The translations under genes and the position numbers were made by a program. This document shows, piece after piece, positions 1-5,131 of a stretch of 12,936 nt of DNA. The notes under the pieces are model-generated. The model was given only the letters and a program-made list of their open reading frames with translations. It had not been told where the DNA came from and made no database searches. The first letter of the stretch is position 1. Each line of letters starts with the position of its first letter. The DNA comes from Chloroflexota bacterium (GTDB lineage Bacteria > Chloroflexota > Dehalococcoidia > Tepidiformales > Tepidiformaceae), in contig JANXYE010000641.1 in the NCBI GenBank assembly GCA_025350285.1, forward strand, positions 1-12,936, in the 5' to 3' direction.

Positions 1-2
1 CG

Positions 3-203
3 CGTCCACTCGGCGATTCCGCCGCGCTCGTGCGGGGGCATGCCGCGTGGGGCATGGGCCGTCTCGCGGAACGCTGGGGTGGCGCCTGCTCGCTCCTTGC
101 AAAGACGATGCTTGAGATTCGGCTGATGATCGAGCACGATCCGTGGGTCCGGGATGAGATAGAAGCCGCGCTGCAGGCGATCGAGGCGCAGCGGGAGAGA
201 TGA
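3..203 (+). CDS. queG: C-terminal end of epoxyqueuosine reductase (QueG-like), 5' truncated by window edge
   Basis: The first open frame entering the window encodes 66 residues before a TGA at 201-203. It contains ALVRGHAAWGMGRLAER and, further on, EHDPWVRDEIEAAL. This pattern is typical of the C-terminal HEAT-like repeat that follows the 4Fe-4S domain in many bacterial QueG proteins. QueG reduces epoxyqueuosine to queuosine in the last step of tRNA wobble-base modification and is a cytosolic cobalamin and Fe-S enzyme. The catalytic and iron-sulfur parts lie upstream of the window, so the assignment rests only on this tail; another HEAT-repeat protein is possible. The stop lies 2 nt before the preferred start of the next gene, suggesting one transcript and coupled translation. 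Confidence 0.62.
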   Translation, partial: RPLGDSAALVRGHAAWGMGRLAERWGGACSLLAKTMLEIRLMIEHDPWVRDEIEAALQAIEAQRER

Positions 204-205
204 CC

Positions 206-697
206 ATGCCAGCAACCGCCACCGTCGAGGACCTTTCGCTGCTGGAGCGGCGGCGGATCGAGGCAGGCGTGCTCGTACCGATGATCCGCACCTTCCAGGC
301 CGAGTTCGGCGAGGAGCGCGTCAACCAGCTCGTCGGCAAGACCATCCGCGAAATCGCACGCACCCAGGGCGAGGCCATCCGCGAACGCGCCCACATCGAG
401 ACCATGGCCGACTTCAAGGTGCGCATGGGCGCCGGGCCAATCAGCGAAGGCTCGCTGATCGTGGATGTGGTGGACGACGGGCCAACCAGCTACGGATTCA
501 ACGTGACGACCTGCAAATTCGTCGAGATGTACCGGGAGATGGGCGCGGGCGACCTCGGCTTCCTGCTTTCCTGCAACCGGGACGCGGCCTCGTTCGAAGG
601 GATGGCCCCGGGCCTGGAGTTCGAGCGTACACAGACGCGCATGCAGGGCGCGGCCTTCTGCGACTTCCGCTACCGCACGCCGGAAGCGGCGGGGTAG
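206..697 (+). CDS. L-2-amino-thiazoline-4-carboxylic acid hydrolase family protein
   Basis: This is a small soluble protein of 163 residues from the preferred start. The C-terminal half carries the hallmark of the ATC hydrolase family: TCKFVEMYREMGAGDLGF, then SCNRDAASFEGM, then LEFERTQTRMQGAAFCDFRYR. In Pseudomonas the founding enzyme opens the thiazoline ring of L-2-amino-thiazoline-4-carboxylate on the way to cysteine. Most members have no proven substrate, so the reaction here is only family-level. The conserved cysteines in CKF, SCNRD and FCDFR are present. Two in-frame ATGs exist at 200 and 206. I prefer 206 because GGAG at 194-197 then sits 8 nt away, against 2 nt for 200, although 200 would give an ATGA overlap with the upstream stop. 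It probably shares a transcript with the queG-like gene, and lexA behind it has its own promoter. Confidence 0.82.
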   Translation: MPATATVEDLSLLERRRIEAGVLVPMIRTFQAEFGEERVNQLVGKTIREIARTQGEAIRERAHIETMADFKVRMGAGPISEGSLIVDVVDDGPTSYGFNVTTCKFVEMYREMGAGDLGFLLSCNRDAASFEGMAPGLEFERTQTRMQGAAFCDFRYRTPEAAG

Positions 698-721
698 CGC
701 GGGCTCGTTCACATGCCGCCC

Positions 722-735
722 ATACCGGATGTTCG
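722..735 (+). promoter_or_regulatory. Possible second, weaker LexA-binding site upstream of lexA
   Basis: ATACCGGATGTTCG matches the reverse complement of the main SOS box (CGAACGGATGTTCG) at 11 of 14 positions, including nine consecutive bases. One half-site (GTTCG) is intact and the other is degraded. Its centre is 56 bp upstream of the main box and it lies before the -35 hexamer. It could bind a second LexA dimer cooperatively, or be a decayed operator. Confidence 0.4.
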
Positions 736-744
736 GAACGGGGT

Positions 745-774
745 TTGACGATAACCCGGCGGCATCGTTAAAGT
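745..774 (+). promoter_or_regulatory. Putative lexA promoter (-35 TTGACG, -10 TAAAGT)
   Basis: TTGACG at 745-750 matches five of six bases of the sigma-70 type -35 hexamer. TAAAGT at 769-774 matches four of six of the -10 box, with an 18-bp spacer. The predicted transcription start near 781 falls inside the LexA box at 778-791, the expected layout for autorepression. Confidence 0.55.
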
Positions 775-777
775 GAG

Positions 778-791
778 CGAACATCCGTTCG
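778..791 (+). promoter_or_regulatory. LexA operator (SOS box) CGAACATCCGTTCG
   Basis: This is a perfect inverted repeat CGAAC-N4-GTTCG, the Bacillus-type SOS box, placed 14 bp before the lexA ATG and just downstream of the -10 hexamer. LexA bound here would block its own transcription, and RecA-stimulated self-cleavage after DNA damage would release it. Confidence 0.88.
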
Positions 792-804
792 GTGGAGTGT
801 CAGC

Positions 805-1443
805 ATGAGCCAGCTCTCCGGCAAGCAGGCCGATATCCTCGATTTCCTCAAGGAGTTCCTGCAGGAGAAAGACTACCCCCCGAGCATTCGCGACATCCAG
901 GAAGGCTGCAGGATCAGCAGCACCTCCGTCGTGGACTACAACCTGCGGAAGCTCGAAGAGAAGGGCCTCATCCGCCGCGACCGGGAAGTATCGCGCGGCA
1001 TCGAAGTGCTCGGGAACAAGGCGCGCCGGGCGAAGATCATCGATGTCCCCATCCTCGGGAGCATCGCCGCCGGGCAGCCGATCCCGGTCCCGAGCAGTGA
1101 CCGCTTCAACAACGATGTCGAAGACACGGTGACCGTCACGGAGGACATGATTCGGGGCAGGCAGAACGTGTTCGCGCTGCGCGTGAAGGGCACCTCGATG
1201 ATCGACGACCTGATCGACGACGGCGACATCGTCTTCCTCGAACCGGCGCAGGCGGCCCAGGACGGCGACCGCGTCGCCGTCTGGCTGAAGGACCGAGGAG
1301 AGGTGACGCTGAAGCGCTACTACCTCGAAGGCAACCGGGTGCGGCTGCAACCGGCGAACAGCACCATGCAGCCGATCTACACCTCGGCCGACAACGTAGA
1401 AATACAGGGACGCTTCATCAGTTCCTTCCGCCCGTTCGACTAA
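805..1443 (+). CDS. lexA: LexA, SOS-response transcriptional repressor and self-cleaving protease
   Basis: This 212-residue protein is of normal LexA length. Residues 1-70 form the winged helix DNA-binding domain, starting LSGKQADILDFL and containing YPPSIRDIQ, TSVVDYNLRKLEEKGLI and SRGIEV. The C-terminal S24-type protease domain follows. The autocleavage site is A89-G90 in GSIAAGQPIPV, the catalytic serine is S131 in KGTSMIDDLI, and the lysine is K170 in EVTLKRYY. LexA represses DNA-repair genes until RecA-ssDNA filaments trigger its cleavage. GGAG at 794-797 is 7 nt from the ATG and supports this start. A perfect SOS box overlaps the promoter, so the gene is almost certainly autoregulated. 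An ABC-transporter ATPase follows 50 bp later on the same strand with no clear terminator between them. Confidence 0.97.
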   Translation: MSQLSGKQADILDFLKEFLQEKDYPPSIRDIQEGCRISSTSVVDYNLRKLEEKGLIRRDREVSRGIEVLGNKARRAKIIDVPILGSIAAGQPIPVPSSDRFNNDVEDTVTVTEDMIRGRQNVFALRVKGTSMIDDLIDDGDIVFLEPAQAAQDGDRVAVWLKDRGEVTLKRYYLEGNRVRLQPANSTMQPIYTSADNVEIQGRFISSFRPFD

Positions 1444-1493
1444 ACTGCATATCGAGGCCAGCCCGCGCGGGGAGGCGGCCCGCACGGTGACCG

Positions 1494-2474
1494 ATGACCG
1501 AACCAATCGTCCGGGTCCGCAACCTCTCCGTCCGCTACCGGACGCGCGACGCCGTCACGTACGCCGTGGAGAACGCTTCGTTCGACCTGCACGAAGGCCG
1601 AGTGCTTGCCGTGGTGGGCGAATCGGGCTCGGGCAAAACCACCGCCGCCATGAGCATCCTCCGGCTTCTTTCGCAGGATGCGGAAGTGCTCAGCGGCGAA
1701 GTGCTGTTCGACGGCCACGACCTGCTGACCATGAACGACAAGGACCTGCGCACCTACCGTGGACGGCGCATCGCGACCATCTTCCAGGACCCGGTGGCCG
1801 GGCTGAACCCGGTCATCTCGATTGGCGACCAGGTGGCGGAGACACTGACAAGCCACCTGAAGCTCCCGAAGAAGGAGGCGAAGCAGCGCGCGGTGCGCAT
1901 TCTGCACGAAGTTGGGCTCTCCGACCCGGAGCGGGTGGCGAAGGCGTACCCGTTCCAACTGTCCGGGGGGATGTGCCAGCGGGTGATGATCGGCATCGCG
2001 ACGGCACTGGACCCGGAAGTCATCATCGCGGACGAGCCGACGAGCGCGCTGGACGTGACCGTGCAGGCGCAGATCCTCTACCAGTTAGACGAACTGCGGC
2101 GGACGCGGGGGACGGCAATTCTGCTCATCACGCACGACTTCGGCGTCGTCGCCCAGGTCGCGGACGAAGTGGCCGTGATGTACGCGGGCCGAATCATCGA
2201 ACAGGGGAGCGTCGATGAGATGCTTGCGCGGCCGCTCCATCCGTATACGCACGGGCTGCTGAACACACTGCCGCGGCTCGATAGCGCGGGGCGGCAACTG
2301 CACGCGATCCCCGGACATCCACCCGAGATGACCGCCCCGGCCGAACGTTGCCCGTTCATCCCGCGCTGCGGGAAGGTGATGAACGTTTGCCGGACCGAGC
2401 CCGCGCCCCCGCTGGCGACCGGGGAGCGCGCGAGCCATCCGGTGGCCTGCTACAACCCCATCTGGCAGGGCTAG
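1494..2474 (+). CDS. Oligopeptide/dipeptide ABC transporter ATP-binding protein (OppD/DppD family)
   Basis: This 326-residue cytosolic ATPase energises peptide or nickel-type uptake through membrane permeases. Visible motifs are Walker A GESGSGKT (42-49), Q-loop FQDP, signature LSGGMCQR (156-163), Walker B VIIADEPTSALD with D180 and E181, and H-loop H214. The end has the C-terminal oligopeptide-transporter region HPYTHGLL and a cysteine pattern CPFIPRC...VC, typical of OppD/DppD. The signature has Cys161 where most relatives have Arg (LSGGMRQR). No permease, substrate-binding protein or OppF-type partner lies in the window, so it is an orphan here and the substrate cannot be named. Start choice: the only purine-rich tract (GGGGAGG, about 1468-1474) is too far from the ATG to be a convincing ribosome site. 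The protein may be made from the lexA transcript. Confidence 0.93.
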   Translation: MTEPIVRVRNLSVRYRTRDAVTYAVENASFDLHEGRVLAVVGESGSGKTTAAMSILRLLSQDAEVLSGEVLFDGHDLLTMNDKDLRTYRGRRIATIFQDPVAGLNPVISIGDQVAETLTSHLKLPKKEAKQRAVRILHEVGLSDPERVAKAYPFQLSGGMCQRVMIGIATALDPEVIIADEPTSALDVTVQAQILYQLDELRRTRGTAILLITHDFGVVAQVADEVAVMYAGRIIEQGSVDEMLARPLHPYTHGLLNTLPRLDSAGRQLHAIPGHPPEMTAPAERCPFIPRCGKVMNVCRTEPAPPLATGERASHPVACYNPIWQG

Positions 2475-2532
2475 CGAAGGGGTCGTCGGCCGCGGGCGCA
2501 TGAGGCACGCGGCGGTTCGGGCATCGGCCATT

Positions 2533-2578
2533 GTCAGCGGCAGCGTGGCAACGCCAGACGCCGGTTGTGGCCGCTGAC
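2533..2578 (+). repeat. Inverted repeat with 9-bp perfect stem after the ABC ATPase gene
   Basis: GTCAGCGGC at 2533-2541 is the exact reverse complement of GCCGCTGAC at 2570-2578. Inside lies a smaller GCGT-GGCA-ACGC hairpin at 2543-2554. There is no following T-run, so it is not a textbook intrinsic terminator. It could be a factor-assisted 3' end, an RNA stabiliser or a REP-like palindrome. Confidence 0.45.
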
Positions 2579-2609
2579 CGCGGGATCATCCGGCCGCTCG
2601 TCGGGCTGC

Positions 2610-2615
2610 TACACT
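2610..2615 (+). promoter_or_regulatory. Possible -10 box (TACACT) for transketolase
   Basis: TACACT fits the TANNNT pattern of a -10 hexamer in the only gap upstream of tkt, and the same hexamer occurs upstream of tal-pgi at 5106-5111. No good -35 was found. Transcription from here would leave a leader of about 165 nt. Confidence 0.3.
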
Positions 2616-2640
2616 CATGATCGCGAATCCAAAGGTCTTT

Positions 2641-2771
2641 GCCGGCTCGTTGCTTGCCGGCCTCCCAATCGGGGCGAGTAGCCGCGTCCGGCCTGAACCT
2701 TGGACCGCTCGTTCTCACTGGCGGCTATGAGGCAGCCTTCGTGGCCCCTTGCTACTCGCTACTGGTCCTTT
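2641..2771 (+). other. Structured noncoding leader region upstream of transketolase
   Basis: This stretch precedes the tkt ATG and holds several inverted repeats. GCCGGC pairs with GCCGGC (2641-2646 and 2656-2661). GCGAGTAGC at 2674-2682 pairs perfectly with GCTACTCGC at 2751-2759. A small GGCT/AGCC hairpin lies at 2723-2737. GGACC at 2703-2707 could instead pair with GGTCC at 2764-2768, just before TTTTT, and this would compete with or cross the long helix. The layout could be an attenuator-like leader or a small palindrome-ended element. It resembles no riboswitch class I recognise. The rest of the gap (2475-2787) shows no convincing gene. Confidence 0.4.
2702..2727 (-). repeat. Short inverted fragment of the dispersed repeat family
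   Basis: Read on the minus strand, these 26 nt align to 5001-5027 of repeat copy 1 with 24 of 27 positions matching and one gap. The match includes 12 identical bases (AACGAGCGGTCC) and 7 identical bases (TAGCCGC). Flanking sequence does not align well, so this is a remnant or a shared structural motif. Confidence 0.45.
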
Positions 2772-2787
2772 TTCGTACGCTTGGGTC

Positions 2788-4788
2788 ATGCCGCCATCCG
2801 CCATCGACCAGATCTGCATCAACACCATCCGCGTCCTCGCCGCTGAGGCCGTCCAGAAGGCGAAGAACGGCCATCCGGGGACGCCGATGGGCGCGGCGCC
2901 GATGGCCTGGACCCTCTGGACGCGCCACCTGCGCCACAACCCCCGCAACCCGGCGTGGCCGGACCGCGACCGTTTCGTGCTCTCCGCGGGGCACGCATCG
3001 ATGCTGCTCTACAGCCTCCTTTCGCTCACGGGCTACGACCTCCCGCTGGAGGAGCTTCAGCATCTGCGTCAGTGGGGCAGCAAAACCCCGGCGCACCCGG
3101 AGTATGGCCACACGCCGGGCGTCGAACTGACCACGGGGCCGCTCGGCGCCGGATTCGCGATGGGCGTCGGCTTCGCCATCGCCGAACGGGCACTGGGCGA
3201 GCGGTTCAACCGCCCAGGCCAGGCGATCGTCGGCCACCACACCTACGGCATCGTGAGCGACGGCGACCTGATGGAAGGGGTCGCATCCGAGGCGGCGAGC
3301 CTTGCCGGCACGCTCGCCCTGGGCAAGCTCATCTACCTCTACGACAGCAACCAGATCACCATCGAAGGCGATACGCACCTCGCCTTCCGCGAGGACGTGG
3401 CCAAGCGCTTCGAGGCGTATGGCTGGCAGGTCCAGCAGGTGGATGGCGAAGACGTGGAGGCAATCGACGCGGCGCTCATCGCGGCCAAGGCGGAGGCGGC
3501 CCGGCCCTCCCTCATCGTCGTGCGGACAACCATCGGTTTCGGCAGCCCGCACAAGGCGGGTACGGAGGCGGCCCACGGATCCGCCCTTGGCGAAGACGAG
3601 GTGCGCCTCACGAAGCAGACGCTCGGCTACCCGGAGGAACCCCCGTTCTACGTCGCGGATGAGGTGCTCGCTGAGTTCCGCAAGGCGATCCCGCGCGGCG
3701 CCGCGTTCGAACAGAGCTGGGACCACTCGTTCACGGCGTACGAAGCCGCAGACCCGGATGCGGCGGCGGCCTGGCGGCGGGCGATGAGTGGCGAACTGCC
3801 CGCGAACCTCGCCGATCTGCTTCCGGTATTCGAATCGAAGGGCGGCGAGATCGCGACCCGGGTGGCCTCCGGCAAGACCCTGAACGCCCTTGCTCCGGCG
3901 CTGGAGAGCCTGATGGGCGGCTCGGCTGACCTCGCCAGCTCGAACAACACCCACCTGGATGGGTCCGGCGATTTCCTCCCGGAGGGGCAGCATGGACGCA
4001 ACATGCACTTCGGCGTGCGCGAACACGCAATGGGCTCGATCGCGAACGGCATGGCGATCCATGGTGGCTTCTTGCCCTATTGCGCGACCTTCCTCGTGTT
4101 CAGCGACTACATGCGCCCGAGCCTCCGGTTGGCCGCAATCATGCAGGCGAAGACGGTCTTCGTGTTCACGCACGACTCCATCGGCCTCGGCGAAGACGGC
4201 CCGACGCACCAGCCGATCGAGCACCTCGCCGGGCTGCGGGCGATGCCCGGCCTTTCCCTCTTTCGCCCGGCCGACGCGAACGAGACGGCCGCCGCCTGGC
4301 TGGCCGCGCTCAAGCACGCCGGCCCGACCGTGATCGTCCTTTCCCGTCAGAATCTGCCGGTGATGGACGATGTCGAAAACATTCGGGCGGGCGTGGGGCG
4401 CGGTGGCTACGTCCTGGCGGATGCGCCCGGCGGGCAGCCCGCGGTCATCCTCATAGGGACCGGCTCAGAGGTTGCGATCGCGCTCAAGGCGCAGGACCAG
4501 CTGGCCAGCGAGGGCATCGAGGCGCGGGTCGTCAGCCTGCCGAGCTGGGACGTCTTCGAAGCGCAGCCGCGGGAGTATCGGGAGTCCGTGCTCCCCTCGG
4601 CCGTTCGCGCGCGCGTCGCCGTGGAGGCGGCCTCACCCTTCGGCTGGCCCAAGTACACCGGCGACGCCGGGGAGATCGTGGCGCTCGATCACTTCGGCGC
4701 GTCGGCCCCGTACCAGGTGCTCTACGAAAAGTTCGGGATAACGGCCGAGAACGTGGTCGCGGCGGCGAAACGGTCGATGGCGCGGTAG
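2788..4788 (+). CDS. tkt: Transketolase
   Basis: This 666-residue enzyme has typical bacterial transketolase length. With thiamine diphosphate and Mg2+ it moves two-carbon ketol units between sugar phosphates in the non-oxidative pentose phosphate pathway and Calvin-type cycles. Motifs include GHPGTPMG with H29, the cofactor motif SDGDLMEG (157-164), N188 in [21 protein letters not shown], the catalytic glutamate E412 in [11 protein letters not shown], and H474 in [11 protein letters not shown] chose ATG 2788 because [15 protein letters not shown] aligns with the normal family N-terminus; a TTG at 2749 would add 13 unlikely residues. No clear Shine-Dalgarno precedes the ATG. The upstream gap has strong inverted repeats. 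Downstream are a stem-loop and then a MITE-like repeat before tal-pgi, the functional partner. Confidence 0.97.
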   Translation: MPPSAIDQICINTIRVLAAEAVQKAKNGHPGTPMGAAPMAWTLWTRHLRHNPRNPAWPDRDRFVLSAGHASMLLYSLLSLTGYDLPLEELQHLRQWGSKTPAHPEYGHTPGVELTTGPLGAGFAMGVGFAIAERALGERFNRPGQAIVGHHTYGIVSDGDLMEGVASEAASLAGTLALGKLIYLYDSNQITIEGDTHLAFREDVAKRFEAYGWQVQQVDGEDVEAIDAALIAAKAEAARPSLIVVRTTIGFGSPHKAGTEAAHGSALGEDEVRLTKQTLGYPEEPPFYVADEVLAEFRKAIPRGAAFEQSWDHSFTAYEAADPDAAAAWRRAMSGELPANLADLLPVFESKGGEIATRVASGKTLNALAPALESLMGGSADLASSNNTHLDGSGDFLPEGQHGRNMHFGVREHAMGSIANGMAIHGGFLPYCATFLVFSDYMRPSLRLAAIMQAKTVFVFTHDSIGLGEDGPTHQPIEHLAGLRAMPGLSLFRPADANETAAAWLAALKHAGPTVIVLSRQNLPVMDDVENIRAGVGRGGYVLADAPGGQPAVILIGTGSEVAIALKAQDQLASEGIEARVVSLPSWDVFEAQPREYRESVLPSAVRARVAVEAASPFGWPKYTGDAGEIVALDHFGASAPYQVLYEKFGITAENVVAAAKRSMAR

Positions 4789-4793
4789 GAGCC

Positions 4794-4811
4794 GGGCGGC
4801 TCTGTCCGCCC
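4794..4811 (+). terminator. Stem-loop directly after tkt
   Basis: GGGCGG (4794-4799) and CCGCCC (4806-4811) form a perfect 6-bp GC stem with a 6-nt loop, starting 5 nt after the tkt stop codon. There is no T-run, so intrinsic termination is uncertain. Position favours a transcript 3' end or a pause site. Confidence 0.4.
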
Positions 4812-4861
4812 CATCGTCGTAAACGGCTTAGCGCCTGGCATCGACGGGCATCCTTCGGCGG

Positions 4862-5066
4862 AACGGGTGTGCGTCAGGTTTTTGCACGATGAGTAGGCAC
4901 CGACCTGGCGCCGCCTGGCCGCGGGCTCTCTCCAGGGAGCGCTCCGTATCCGTCGGGGCCAGGATTGGCGACGTGCGTTCGGGTCGGTGGGGGGCAATCC
5001 TAGCCGCGAGTGGCGAACGAGCGGTCCGTTCACGCCTGAGCCCACGTAAAAATCTGACGAACACCC
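4862..5066 (+). mobile_element. MITE-like noncoding element with terminal inverted repeats (copy 1)
   Basis: The left end GGGTGTGCGTCAGGTTTTT (4865-4883) and the reverse complement of the right end at 5048-5066, GGGTGTTCGTCAGATTTTT, agree at 17 of 19 positions. The element is about 200 bp with no credible ORF. Inside, GGCCAGGATTG (4957-4967) pairs with CAATCCTAGCC (4995-5005) with one C-A mismatch. A second copy at 8267-8441 shares 39 of the first 47 nt, an identical 16-mer (4940-4955), an identical 10-mer (4922-4931) and an identical 31-nt block (4994-5024). These features suit a non-autonomous miniature transposable element. No transposase is present and no clear target-site duplication is visible, so the family is unassigned. 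It fills most of the 343-bp gap between tkt and tal-pgi. Confidence 0.7.
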
Positions 5067-5105
5067 TGTGATCCCTTCGTAACTTTCCGGCGCGATGGCG
5101 GACGC

Positions 5106-5124
5106 TACACTTGAAAGACGGAGG
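5106..5124 (+). promoter_or_regulatory. Possible -10 (TACACT) and strong ribosome site before tal-pgi
   Basis: TACACT at 5106-5111 could be a -10 hexamer, though no good -35 is seen. GGAGG at 5120-5124 is a strong Shine-Dalgarno 7 nt before ATG 5132 and decides that start over an upstream TTG at 5111. Both lie outside the repeat element, so tal-pgi may have its own promoter. Confidence 0.5.
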
Positions 5125-5131
5125 TCCAGCG

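Noticed and set aside
4889..5071. 60-codon open frame inside repeat copy 1
   Set aside because: No Shine-Dalgarno, no family similarity, and the frame is not preserved in copy 2 because of indels in the variable parts.
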